From the NCBI RefSeq assembly GCF_005047355.1, contig NZ_SUMC01000017.1, forward strand, positions 1 to 64,000: a stretch of DNA of 64,000 bases, in the 5' to 3' direction. The stretch is from Actinacidiphila oryziradicis (GTDB lineage: Bacteria; Actinomycetota; Actinomycetes; Streptomycetales; Streptomycetaceae). The notes under the pieces were generated by a model. That model had not been told where the DNA came from and did no database searches. It was given only the letters and a program-made list of their open reading frames with translations. A program made the position numbers and the translations under genes. Within the stretch, counting starts at the first letter, position 1, and every line of letters begins with the position of its first letter. Below, in pieces: positions 1 to 7,644 of this stretch.

Positions 1-94
1 GCCGCCGCCGCCGTTGTGGCCACCGCCGCCGCCGCCGCCGTTGTGGCCACCGCCGCCGCCGCCGCCGTTGTGGCCACCGCCGCCGCCGCCGCCA
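1..94. repeat. 27-bp in-frame tandem repeat
   Basis: A 27-bp unit recurs with its TTGTGG landmark near 14, 41 and 68. On the minus strand it encodes a nine-residue unit of Gly with one His-Asn pair. The array runs off the left edge, so the copy number is unknown. It degenerates into irregular GCC and ACC triplets to about 118. Confidence 0.7.
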
Positions 95-570
95 CCGCCG
101 CCGCCGCCGCCACCGTGGCCACCGCCACCGCCGCCGTGGCCGCCACCATAGTGGTAGCAGTTGTCTCTGCCGTGGTTGCCCTTGTGGTTGCCCTTGTGGC
201 CGCCGTGGTCGCCACCGTTATCGTCGTGATCACCGTTATCGCGGCCGTGATCAAGGTTCTCGTTGCCGTGATCACCATTGTCGCCGGGATCACCCTCGTC
301 GCTGGGATCGCCGTTGTCGCCACCGTTGTCGTCACCGTTGTCGTCACTGCTGGGGCCACTGAACTTGGCACTGAGATCCGGCAGTGTGGCGAGCTCGCTC
401 GGCGAGAGGTCCTCGGTTGCTCCGAGCCGGCCGGAGGCGGACTGCTTGATGTCGTTGCTGCGGTTATCGGCAAGGGCGGTACCCGCCGTGCCCGCGAGGG
501 CGAGAGATGTGGCCAGGATGCTGGTCGCCGTCGCGACGGCGGCCCTGTTGTAACGGGACTGCAGAGTCAT
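1..570 (-). CDS. secreted Asp/Gly/His-rich repeat protein (3' end outside window)
   Basis: The gene is read on the minus strand from ATG at 570 and stays open to the window edge, so 190 codons are visible and the C terminus is missing. A GGAG ribosome site at 577-580 lies 6 bases before this ATG; an alternative ATG at 576 touches the GGAG and is less likely. Residues 1 to about 38 look like a Sec signal peptide (basic start, hydrophobic Ala/Leu stretch, ending in ALA-DN). Then comes a Thr/Ser/Pro linker, a stretch of DNGD and GDHG repeats, and a tail made of GGGGGHNGG units. There is one Cys in a CYHY context. I know no function; composition suggests an extracellular, possibly metal-binding or structural protein. 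The GC-rich plus-strand frame over it is a shadow. Confidence 0.75.
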   Translation of the reverse strand, partial: MTLQSRYNRAAVATATSILATSLALAGTAGTALADNRSNDIKQSASGRLGATEDLSPSELATLPDLSAKFSGPSSDDNGDDNGGDNGDPSDEGDPGDNGDHGNENLDHGRDNGDHDDNGGDHGGHKGNHKGNHGRDNCYHYGGGHGGGGGGHGGGGGGGGGGGGGGHNGGGGGGGHNGGGGGGGHNGGGG

Positions 571-773
571 CTGCATCTCCAAGTGGAGCGGGACCCTGCG
601 AGGGTCCGGGGATTGGAAGCCGACGGGACCCGGCCGCCTGTAATGGCGGTCGGTGCTTCCATGTCGGCAGCCGCGGTAATAGGACCCTTTGGGCCTTTAT
701 GCGGCGTTCGCATTGCCCACGCTAAGTACGCACCTCTCCGTGCGCAACATGTAGCTCTCTGTAACCGCCGCAG

Positions 774-1271
774 TCAGTCCGGCACATTGTCGAACGGCGC
801 CGTCAACCGCCGTAGCAGCCCCGCCAGTTCGTCGCGCTGCTGCGTCGAGAGCTCACCCAGGAGCGCCCGCTCCTGTTTCAGGAGCCCCGCCAGTGCCTGG
901 TCGGCCCGGTTCCGCCCCTCGCCGGTCAGTCGAACCAGCACCCCACGCCGGTCCGAGGGGTCGGGAAGCCGCTCGACCAGGCTCTTTTTTGCCAGGCGGT
1001 CGATTCGGTTGGTCATGGTGCCGGAGGTGACCAGTGTCTGGGTCAGCAGTTGCCCCGGTGAGAGCTGGTAGGGGTCACCCGCACGGCGTAGTGAGGTGAG
1101 GACGTCGAACTCCCATGGCTCCAGGCTGTGCTCGGAGAACGCCAGGCGCCGCGCCCGGTCCAGATGCCGCGCGAGTCTGCTGACCCGGCTCAGTACCTCA
1201 AGTGGCTCAACGTCGAGGTCGGGGCGCTCTCGGCGCCACGCAGCGACCAGCCGGTCGACCTCGTCCTCCAT
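774..1271 (-). CDS. MarR family transcriptional regulator
   Basis: The 165-residue protein has the full MarR layout: an N-terminal dimerisation helix, a winged helix around residues 55-110 (including the recognition-helix region TSGTMTNRIDRL) and the wing motif DPSDRRGVLVRLT, then C-terminal helices. It is divergent from the methyltransferase gene at 1361 and the 90-bp gap holds a perfect TCTTGA-CA-TCAAGA palindrome, so autoregulation and control of the neighbour are likely. No Shine-Dalgarno is seen before the ATG, so the mRNA may be leaderless or the start slightly different. The ligand is unknown. Confidence 0.88.
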   Translation of the reverse strand: MEDEVDRLVAAWRRERPDLDVEPLEVLSRVSRLARHLDRARRLAFSEHSLEPWEFDVLTSLRRAGDPYQLSPGQLLTQTLVTSGTMTNRIDRLAKKSLVERLPDPSDRRGVLVRLTGEGRNRADQALAGLLKQERALLGELSTQQRDELAGLLRRLTAPFDNVPD

Positions 1272-1299
1272 GGAGGTCAGTGTAGTGGTTCTGTCGACA

Positions 1300-1335
1300 T
1301 GAAGTCTCTTGACGTGAAGTCTCTTGACATCAAGA
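1300..1335. promoter_or_regulatory. probable MarR operator with 15-bp direct repeat
   Basis: The 14-base unit TGAAGTCTCTTGAC occurs at 1300-1313 and 1315-1328, and the second copy runs into the perfect inverted repeat TCTTGACATCAAGA at 1322-1335. It lies between the divergent MarR gene and the methyltransferase gene. MarR dimers bind such short palindromes; the assignment to this regulator is inferred from position. Confidence 0.6.
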
Positions 1336-1360
1336 TATTAGATGAGGGACGGTGTCGACC

Positions 1361-2185
1361 ATGGCAACACAGAAACCCACCTGGGACCCCGACCAGTACC
1401 TCCGTCACGCCACCCACCGCACCCGCCCCTTCCTCGACCTGATCGCCCGCATCCCCGAACTCCCCACCACACCCCCACGCATCGCCGACATCGGCTGCGG
1501 CCCCGGAAACGTCACCCTCCTCCTCACCCACCGCTGGCCCGACGCCCACATCACCGGCTACGACAACTCCCGGGAAATGCTCGACTCCGCCCAGGCCTAC
1601 GCAGGTTCGACCCCGGGCGGCGGCACCCTCGATTTCCAGCACGCCGACGCCGCCCATTGGCACCCCCACCACTCCTACGACCTCATCGTCTCCAACGCCG
1701 CCCTTCACTGGGTCCCGGGCCACGCCGACCGCTTCCCCGACTGGACCGACCACCTCACCCCCGGCGGCACCCTCGCCTTCCAGGTCCCCGGCAACTTCAC
1801 CGCCCCCAGCCACACCCTCCTCCGCGACCTCTGCGACGCCCCCCAATGGCGCGACCGCCTCGCCGACCCCGCAAGCCGTCCCGCATCGGTCCTCGAACCC
1901 GAGGCCTACCTCGAACGCCTCACCGGCCTTGGCCTCCACGTCGACGCCTGGGAAACCACCTACATGCAGCTCCTCCACGGCGACGACCCCGTCCTCGAAT
2001 GGACCAAAGGCACCGCCCTCCGCCCCGCCCTCACCGCCCTCGCCGACGACCCCGCCGCGAGGGACGAATTCCTCACCCAATACCGTGACCTCCTTCGCAA
2101 GGCCTACCCCCCGACCCCCCACGGCACCGTCTTCCCCTTCCGCCGCCTCTTCGTCATCGCCCGAAAGGCCCAATCCCCCGCATGA
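1361..2185 (+). CDS. tam: trans-aconitate 2-methyltransferase-like SAM methyltransferase
   Basis: The protein of about 274 residues starts WDPDQYLRHATHRTRPF and carries the class I SAM-binding loop IADIGCGPGN near residue 45, followed by the acidic Asp in GYDNS. This pattern and the length fit Tam, which methylates trans-aconitate in the cytoplasm, where it would otherwise inhibit aconitase. ATG 1361 is chosen, with GAGGGA at 1344-1349 about 11 bases upstream; GTG 1352 is too close to that site. Its stop overlaps the next start (ATGA at 2182-2185), so the VOC gene is translationally coupled. The MarR operator sits just upstream. The exact substrate is inferred from family resemblance. Confidence 0.8.
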   Translation: MATQKPTWDPDQYLRHATHRTRPFLDLIARIPELPTTPPRIADIGCGPGNVTLLLTHRWPDAHITGYDNSREMLDSAQAYAGSTPGGGTLDFQHADAAHWHPHHSYDLIVSNAALHWVPGHADRFPDWTDHLTPGGTLAFQVPGNFTAPSHTLLRDLCDAPQWRDRLADPASRPASVLEPEAYLERLTGLGLHVDAWETTYMQLLHGDDPVLEWTKGTALRPALTALADDPAARDEFLTQYRDLLRKAYPPTPHGTVFPFRRLFVIARKAQSPA

Positions 2186-2553
2186 TCGCCGCCCTGGAGC
2201 ACATCCAGCTCGCCGCCCCACCCGGCAGCGAACCCCTCCTCCGCTCCTACTACGTCGAAATCCTCGGCATGACCGAACTCCGCAAGCCCCCAGTCCTCGC
2301 CGCCCGCGGCGGCTGCTGGTTCGCCTCCGGCGCCGCACAACTCCACATCGGCATCGATGACGACTTCCGCCCCGCTAAAAAGGCCCACCCCGGCATCCGC
2401 GTCGACAACGTCCACCCCTTCGCCAAGCGCCTCACCGAGCGCGGCGCCAAAGTCGTCTGGGACTACGACCTCCCCGGCCACGAACGGTTCTTCTCCGAAG
2501 ACCCCGTCGGCAACCGCCTGGAATTCCTGCAACCCGTCGCGATGCGGCCCTGA
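2182..2553 (+). CDS. VOC family (glyoxalase/bleomycin-resistance fold) protein
   Basis: The 123-residue protein has one VOC domain: ALEHIQLAAP at the start with the conserved His, a central strand with LHIGID, and the C-terminal strand DPVGNRLEFLQP with a metal-ligand-type Glu. VOC proteins are metal-dependent enzymes or drug-binding proteins, and the substrate cannot be read from sequence. It overlaps the preceding methyltransferase gene by four bases, so both probably respond to the same MarR repressor. Confidence 0.85.
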   Translation: MIAALEHIQLAAPPGSEPLLRSYYVEILGMTELRKPPVLAARGGCWFASGAAQLHIGIDDDFRPAKKAHPGIRVDNVHPFAKRLTERGAKVVWDYDLPGHERFFSEDPVGNRLEFLQPVAMRP

Positions 2554-2562
2554 ACACAGCAC

Positions 2563-2592
2563 AGTGCCCCCGGACCAGGGCCCGGGGGCACT
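2563..2592. terminator. bidirectional terminator hairpin
   Basis: An 11-bp perfect stem, AGTGCCCCCGG at 2563-2573 with its complement at 2582-2592, lies between the convergent VOC and TetR genes. No long T tract follows, as is common in this group. Confidence 0.65.
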
Positions 2593-2616
2593 TCGAACAA
2601 CCGGCACAACAGAACC

Positions 2617-3291
2617 TCAGTTCTTGCGGCGCCCCACCAGACGTGGCCTGGGCTCCAACCCGGAAAGCCCGTTCCACGACAGGTTCACCAGATGCGCCGC
2701 CACCTCCGCCTTCTCCGGCTTTTGCGTCTCCAGCCACCACTGCCCCGTCAAGGCGACCATCCCCACCAACGCCTGCGCGTACATGGGCGCCAGCTTCGGA
2801 TCAAAACCACGCCGCTTGAACTCCATCCCCAGGATGTCCTCCACCTGCGTCGCGATATCGCTGATCAACGAAGCGAACGTCCCCGTCGACTGCGCCACCG
2901 GCGAATCCCGCACCAAGATCCGAAACCCGTTCGTGTACTGCTCGATGTAGTCCAGCAGTGCGAACGCGGCCTGCTCCAACAGCTCCCGCGGATGCCCGCC
3001 CGTCAGCGCGCTGGTCACCATATCCAGCAACCGCCGCATCTCGCGGTCCACCACAACTGCGTACAGCCCCTCCTTACCACCGAAATGCTCATACACCACC
3101 GGCTTCGAGACCCCCGCCTTGTGCGCGATCTCCTCCACCGACGTTCCCTCGAAACCGCGCTCCGCGAACAGCGTGCGGCCGATGTCGAGAAGCTGCTCCC
3201 GCCGCTCCTTGCCCGTCATCCGCACGCGCCGCGCCCGCCGGGAGGGGGAGGCCGTACCGTCCTCACCGCTCGTACTGCTGCCGTCGCTCAC
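2617..3291 (-). CDS. TetR family regulator (probable desaturase/fatty-acid regulator)
   Basis: The 224-residue protein has a TetR helix-turn-helix at about residues 28-75 (RREQLLDIGRTLFAERGFEG, then VSKPVVYEHFGGKEGLY), followed by an all-helical ligand domain. The GTG at 3291 lies 7 bp after the desaturase stop, with no clear ribosome site, so translation probably couples to the desaturase; a later ATG at the MTGKERR position is possible. Desaturase-TetR pairs are a known arrangement in which the repressor senses acyl-CoA or fatty acid; that role here is inferred from context. Confidence 0.85.
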   Translation of the reverse strand: MSDGSSTSGEDGTASPSRRARRVRMTGKERREQLLDIGRTLFAERGFEGTSVEEIAHKAGVSKPVVYEHFGGKEGLYAVVVDREMRRLLDMVTSALTGGHPRELLEQAAFALLDYIEQYTNGFRILVRDSPVAQSTGTFASLISDIATQVEDILGMEFKRRGFDPKLAPMYAQALVGMVALTGQWWLETQKPEKAEVAAHLVNLSWNGLSGLEPRPRLVGRRKN

Positions 3292-3298
3292 GCGTTAA

Positions 3299-4288
3299 TC
3301 ATGCCGCTTCACTGACGCTTTCTTTACGCCGGGCAGAGATACGGTCGGCGGTCGGCCACCGTACGTCCGTCGCCCACCCCAGCAGCTCGCACCAGCGGAT
3401 GATGCGCGCGCTCGAGTCGATCTGCCCCCGCAGCACCCCGTGCCGAGCCGACGTCGGGTCCGCGTGGTGCAGGTTGTGCCACGACTCCCCGCAGGACAGC
3501 ACCGCGAGCCACCACACATTGCCCGAGCGGTCCCGCGACTTGAACGGCCGCTTCCCCACCGCGTGACAGATCGAGTTGATCGACCACGTCACGTGATGCA
3601 GCAGCGCCACCCGCACCAGCGAGCCCCAGAAGAACGCGCTCAGCGCGCCCGTCCAGCTCATGGTGACCAGCCCGCCCACCAGCGGCGGCAGCGCCAGCGA
3701 GACCAGCGTCCACAGCCAGAAGTCCCGCGAGATCCGGCGGATCGCCGGGTCCCTGATCAGATCCGGCGCGTACTTCTGCTGCGGCGTGCGCTCCTCGTCG
3801 AACATCCACCCCATGTGCGCCCACCACAGCCCCTTCATCAGGGCCGGCAGCGTCTCCCCGTACCGCCACGGGCTGTGCGGGTCACCCTCCGCGTCCGAGA
3901 ACTTGTGGTGCTTACGGTGGTCCGCCACCCAGCGCACCACCGGCCCCTCGACCGCCATCGAGCCGGCGACCGCCAGCGCGACGCGCAACGGGCGGTTCGC
4001 CTTGAAACTGCCGTGCGTGAAATAGCGGTGGTAGCCGATCGTCACCCCGTGGCAGCCCAGGAAGTACATCCCCACCATCAGGCCCAGATCCAGCCAGCTC
4101 AGCCCCCACCCCCAGGCCAGCGGGACCGCGCAGAGAAGCGCGATGAACGGGACGCTGATGAACAGGCCGAGCGTGATCTGCTCGATCGACCCCTTCTTGT
4201 CGCCGCTGAGTGTCGCCAGCGGCAGCTGCTCTTGTTCCTCGCGCCCGGGTTCCCGGGACTCGGTGATCACGTCTGACTGTGTGGTCAT
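3299..4288 (-). CDS. acyl-CoA (stearoyl-type) desaturase
   Basis: This membrane diiron desaturase has 329 residues. It shows three His clusters typical of the family: HRYFTH, HRKHHK and HNLHH, plus hydrophobic pairs around residues 35-80 and 185-225. It would introduce a cis double bond into long acyl chains, normally at delta-9, setting membrane fluidity. ATG 4288 is chosen because GAGGGA lies 5 bases upstream; the frame is open upstream to 4327. It forms an operon with the TetR gene that follows 7 bp later, and a CCGTA-ACC-TACGG palindrome lies 60 bp upstream of the start. Confidence 0.9.
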   Translation of the reverse strand: MTTQSDVITESREPGREEQEQLPLATLSGDKKGSIEQITLGLFISVPFIALLCAVPLAWGWGLSWLDLGLMVGMYFLGCHGVTIGYHRYFTHGSFKANRPLRVALAVAGSMAVEGPVVRWVADHRKHHKFSDAEGDPHSPWRYGETLPALMKGLWWAHMGWMFDEERTPQQKYAPDLIRDPAIRRISRDFWLWTLVSLALPPLVGGLVTMSWTGALSAFFWGSLVRVALLHHVTWSINSICHAVGKRPFKSRDRSGNVWWLAVLSCGESWHNLHHADPTSARHGVLRGQIDSSARIIRWCELLGWATDVRWPTADRISARRKESVSEAA

Positions 4289-4347
4289 GGGGGTCCCTCG
4301 CCAGGGTGTTGTGTGGGGGTTTGCCATGGCTTGACCGTGCTACGCAA

Positions 4348-4360
4348 CCGTAACCTACGG
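4348..4360. promoter_or_regulatory. candidate TetR operator upstream of desaturase
   Basis: CCGTA-ACC-TACGG is a 5-bp inverted repeat with a 3-bp spacer, placed in the promoter region of the desaturase-TetR operon. Related palindromes with TACGG arms are typical of fatty-acid TetR regulators. It is short, so the call is tentative. Confidence 0.4.
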
Positions 4361-4743
4361 CGGGGTAAGTGTGGCAGTCCTCAGTTGCCGCAGGGCGGGG
4401 TGCAAATGTCGGCCGACCGTACGGCTCGTTACTGCTCTCTTGTACTAATACCCAGGTTTTGGCCAGGCTGCGCGTCCGTCTTCGCTCGTGCCGGTGATCG
4501 TGGGCCAAACCACCAGGTGGGGGCCCGTTCTACGCGTGAAGCTGCGCGTATGGACGCGGAGGCCGAGCAGCTCTGGGCCGCGACGCGGAGAAACGTGGGT
4601 GACGGCTGTCGCGGCTGCCTGAGGGTGGTCGTCAACCGGAGTGCGGACCTATATCGTCGCATCGAGGGCTGGTGGTGCGGCATAGTAGTGGCAGCTCAAT
4701 CGGAGCTCGGCTCAGTTCGAGGTCCGATGTGAGTTGTTTGCTG
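4361..4743. other. gene-free stretch
   Basis: This stretch lies between the desaturase promoter and the tRNA gene. Open frames of 84 and 139 codons cross it on opposite strands but lack family resemblance and good ribosome sites. It presumably holds the tRNA promoter near its right end. Confidence 0.5.
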
Positions 4744-4815
4744 TCCGCTGTGGTGTAATTGGCAGCACAGGGGCTTTTGGTGCCTCTTGTCCGGGTTCGA
4801 GTCCTGGCAGCGGAG
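4744..4815 (+). tRNA. tRNA-Gln (anticodon UUG)
   Basis: The sequence folds into a cloverleaf. The acceptor stem TCCGCTG at 4744-4750 pairs with CAGCGGA at 4808-4814. The D arm contains GGTGTAATTGGCAGCAC, the anticodon stem GGGGC/GCCTC has loop TTTTGGT with anticodon TTG at 4777-4779, and the T arm contains GGTTCGAGTCC. The CCA is not encoded. It reads CAA glutamine codons, which are rare in this GC-rich genome. Confidence 0.95.
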
Positions 4816-4826
4816 CGTAACGCGTT

Positions 4827-4850
4827 GGCCCCGACTTTCAGGTCGGGGCC
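4827..4850 (+). terminator. tRNA-Gln terminator
   Basis: A 9-bp perfect stem GGCCCCGAC / GTCGGGGCC with a 6-base loop lies 12 bases after the tRNA and ahead of glmU. Confidence 0.75.
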
Positions 4851-4921
4851 GTTCCCATTTCTGGATCAATACACGCCGGTATCCTGCGGGTGTCCATCCC
4901 CCAAGCCGAGGAGCCCCTCCC

Positions 4922-6376
4922 GTGAGCCCCCATCGCCCGGCTGCCGTTGTTGTCCTCGCCGCGGGTGAGGGCACCCGCATGAAGTCGGCCACCCCGAAGG
5001 TCCTGCACACGCTCAGTGGCCGGAGCCTCGTCGGCCACGCCGTCGCCGCGGCCCGCGGGCTGGACCCCGAGCACCTCGTGATCGTGGTCGGCCACGCGCG
5101 CGAACAAGTCGCCGCCCACATCGCCGGGATCGACCCGGATGCCCGTACCGCAGTGCAGCACCAGCAGAACGGCACCGGTCACGCGGTCCGGATGGGTCTG
5201 GAGGAGCTGGCGGCCCAGGGCGTCGCCCTGGACGGGACCGTTGTGATCACCTGCGGTGACACCCCGCTGCTGACCGCGGACACCCTGTGCGACCTGGTCG
5301 CGACGCACCAGGCGGACGGGAACGCCGTCACCGTACTGTCGGCAGCGGTGCCGGACCCGACCGGCTACGGGCGGATCGTGCGGGACACGAGCGACGGCAC
5401 GGTCCTCGCGATCGTCGAGCAGAAGGACGCGACCGACGAGCAGCGGGTGATCGCGGAGATCAACTCCGGGGTGTTCGCGTTCGACGCGAAGCTGCTCAAC
5501 GACGCCCTCGGCAAGGTCACGACCGACAATGCCCAGGGCGAGGAGTACCTCACCGACACCCTCGCCATCCTCCGCGAGACGGGCCACCGAGTGGGCGCCG
5601 CCATCGCCGCCGACCACCGCGAGATCGCGGGCATCAACAACCGCGTACAGCTCGCGGAGGCGCGCCGGATCCTCAACGACCGGCTGCTGGAGCGGGCGAT
5701 GCTCGCCGGCGCGACGATCATCGACCCGGCGTCCACCTGGGTCGACGTGACGGTGGAGTTCGAGCCGGACTCGGTCGTGCTGCCGAACACCCAGCTGTAC
5801 GGGGCGACGACGCTCGCCGCGGGCGCCGAGGTGGGCCCCAACTGCACCCTGACGGACACCGTGGTCGGTGCGGGGGCGCGGGTGTCCAACACGGTGGCGG
5901 ACAGCGCGGAGATCGGCGAGGCGGCGAGCGTGGGCCCGTACGCGTATCTGCGCCCTGGTGCGAAGCTCGGGCCGAAGTCGAAGGCGGGTACGTACGTCGA
6001 GGTGAAGAACTCGACGATCGGCGAGGGTACGAAGGTGCCGCATCTGTCGTACGTCGGGGACGCGACGATCGGGGAGTACACGAATATCGGCGCGGCGAGC
6101 GTCTTCGTGAACTACGACGGTGAGACGAAGCACCACACGACGGTCGGGAGCTACTGCAAGACGGGCTCGGACAATATGTTCGTGGCGCCTGTCACAGTCG
6201 GGGACGGTGCGTACACCGCGGCGGGTTCGGTGATCACGAAGGATGTGCCTGCGGGGGCGTTGGCCGTGGCCCGTGGCCAACAGCGCAACATCGAGGGCTG
6301 GGTGGCCCGGAAGCGTCCCGGGAGTGCGGCGGCGCAGGCGGCGGAGCGGGCGGCGGGCGCGGAACAGGGCCGGTAA
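4922..6376 (+). CDS. glmU: bifunctional GlmU: N-acetylglucosamine-1-phosphate uridyltransferase / glucosamine-1-phosphate acetyltransferase
   Basis: The 484-residue cytoplasmic enzyme makes UDP-GlcNAc, the precursor of peptidoglycan. The N-terminal pyrophosphorylase domain opens with VVVLAAGEGTRMKS (the LxxGxGTxM motif) and has a QNGTGHA substrate segment. The C-terminal half (about residues 260-450) is a left-handed beta-helix with hexapeptide repeats such as IGPEA- and VGAGA-type turns, and includes the KNSTIGEGTKVPHLSYVGD acetyltransferase region. GTG 4922 is chosen because GAGGAG lies 8 bases upstream, although the frame stays open to 4787 across the tRNA. It is followed by prs 129 bp downstream, a gene order conserved in many bacteria. 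Confidence 0.96.
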   Translation: MSPHRPAAVVVLAAGEGTRMKSATPKVLHTLSGRSLVGHAVAAARGLDPEHLVIVVGHAREQVAAHIAGIDPDARTAVQHQQNGTGHAVRMGLEELAAQGVALDGTVVITCGDTPLLTADTLCDLVATHQADGNAVTVLSAAVPDPTGYGRIVRDTSDGTVLAIVEQKDATDEQRVIAEINSGVFAFDAKLLNDALGKVTTDNAQGEEYLTDTLAILRETGHRVGAAIAADHREIAGINNRVQLAEARRILNDRLLERAMLAGATIIDPASTWVDVTVEFEPDSVVLPNTQLYGATTLAAGAEVGPNCTLTDTVVGAGARVSNTVADSAEIGEAASVGPYAYLRPGAKLGPKSKAGTYVEVKNSTIGEGTKVPHLSYVGDATIGEYTNIGAASVFVNYDGETKHHTTVGSYCKTGSDNMFVAPVTVGDGAYTAAGSVITKDVPAGALAVARGQQRNIEGWVARKRPGSAAAQAAERAAGAEQGR

Positions 6377-6505
6377 AGGGAGCTTCAGGTGTGGTCCCCA
6401 CGTGCGCGGAGGGTTTGAACAGCGCGTACCGTGTGAGGTGCACACAATTCCGCCAGCTCGTCGTCATCTGGGCGAAGCTGCGTCGAACATCGAGGAGACG
6501 GTGCC

Positions 6506-7477
6506 GTGACCGGGTTCAAGACGACCGGTGAGAAGAAGTTGATGCTCTTCTCCGGCCGCGCATACCCCGAGCTCGCGGAGGAGGTGGCACGTCAGCTGGG
6601 CGTGAAGCTGGTCCCGACGAAGGCGTTCGACTTCGCGAACGGTGAGATCTATGTCCGGTTCGAGGAGTCCGCTCGTGGCTCCGACGCTTTTGTGATCCAG
6701 AGCCACACGGCTCCGATCAATAAGTGGATCATGGAGCAGTTGATCATGATCGACGCTCTGAAGCGGGCGTCCGCGAAGCGCATCACGGTGGTCGTGCCGT
6801 TCTACGGCTATGCGCGCCAGGACAAGAAGCACCGTGGCCGCGAGCCGATCTCGGCCCGGCTGATAGCGGACATGCTGAAGACGGCCGGTGCGGACCGTAT
6901 CCTCACGGTCGACCTTCACACGGACCAGATCCAGGGCTTCTTCGACGGTCCGGTGGATCATCTGTTCGCGCTGCCGATCCTCGCGGACTACGTGGGCGCG
7001 AAGGTGGACCGCAGCAAGCTGACCGTCGTCTCGCCGGATGCCGGCCGGGTCCGGGTGGCGGACCGCTGGTGTGACCGGCTGGGTGCGCCGCTGGCGATCG
7101 TGCACAAGCGCCGGGACAAGGACGTCGCGAACCAGGTCACGGTCCATGAGGTCGTGGGTGATGTCGAGGGCCGGGTGTGTGTGCTGGTGGACGACATGAT
7201 CGACACGGGTGGCACGATCTGCGCCGCGGCGGACGCGCTGTTCGCGAATGGAGCCGAGGACGTCATAGTCACGGCGACCCATGGTGTGCTGTCCGGTCCG
7301 GCGGCGGACCGGCTGAAGAACTCGAGGGTGAGCGAGTTCGTGTTCACGGACACGCTGCCGACGCCGGGTGAGCTGGCGCTGGACAAGATCACGGTGCTGT
7401 CGATCGCGCCGACGCTCGCGAACGCGGTGCGTGAGGTGTTCGAGGACGGTTCGGTCACGAGCCTCTTCGAGGACTGA
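6506..7477 (+). CDS. prs: ribose-phosphate pyrophosphokinase (PRPP synthetase), canonical copy
   Basis: The 323-residue class I PRPP synthetase transfers pyrophosphate from ATP to ribose 5-phosphate, feeding purine, pyrimidine, His, Trp and NAD synthesis. Visible features are the RQDKKHRGREPISA flexible-loop region, the DLHTDQIQGFF metal-binding His, and the PRPP loop VLVDDMIDTGGTI. GTG 6506 has GAGGAG 8 bases upstream. A second, divergent paralogue lies at 53928. Confidence 0.96.
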   Translation: MTGFKTTGEKKLMLFSGRAYPELAEEVARQLGVKLVPTKAFDFANGEIYVRFEESARGSDAFVIQSHTAPINKWIMEQLIMIDALKRASAKRITVVVPFYGYARQDKKHRGREPISARLIADMLKTAGADRILTVDLHTDQIQGFFDGPVDHLFALPILADYVGAKVDRSKLTVVSPDAGRVRVADRWCDRLGAPLAIVHKRRDKDVANQVTVHEVVGDVEGRVCVLVDDMIDTGGTICAAADALFANGAEDVIVTATHGVLSGPAADRLKNSRVSEFVFTDTLPTPGELALDKITVLSIAPTLANAVREVFEDGSVTSLFED

Positions 7478-7492
7478 GACTGATCGATTTCT

Positions 7493-7506
7493 GGGGAGGC
7501 CTCCCC
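7493..7506. terminator. 14-bp perfect palindrome after prs
   Basis: GGGGAGGCCTCCCC lies 16 bases after the prs stop. As RNA it would need to open a small loop at its centre. It could terminate prs or begin the structured rplY leader. Confidence 0.4.
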
Positions 7507-7566
7507 ACCGGGTAAGCTCATGGAGTTGCTCGGCGAGGGAGGCTTTTCCGTCCTCCGTTATCGACG

Positions 7567-7638
7567 CGCTCCTCGTAAGTGGAACGGCCCGTCGTGGGCC
7601 GGGCGACCGTGACTGCACCAGTCGTCCTACGAGGAGTG
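7567..7638 (+). promoter_or_regulatory. structured leader that can sequester the rplY ribosome site
   Basis: CGCTCCTCGTA at 7567-7577 can pair over 11 bases with 7628-7638, a segment that contains the rplY Shine-Dalgarno GAGGAG (7631-7636). Inside it are two further hairpins: CGGCCC-GTCGT-GGGCCG at about 7585-7601 and GACT-GCACC-AGTC at 7611-7623. The whole resembles a three-way junction. Ribosomal-protein leaders often work this way; control by L25 or another factor is inference. Confidence 0.5.
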
Positions 7639-7644
7639 AGCCCC

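Noticed and set aside
1..120. CRISPR-like short repeats
   Set aside because: The 27-bp units are directly adjacent without unique spacers and are in frame with a coding sequence.
16..1071. 351-codon plus-strand frame rich in Ala/Val
   Set aside because: It is the complement of the Gly-rich repeat gene and of the MarR gene; codon composition and lack of ribosome site make it a shadow.
4313..4732. 139-codon plus-strand frame before the tRNA
   Set aside because: No ribosome site or recognisable domain; overlaps the desaturase promoter.
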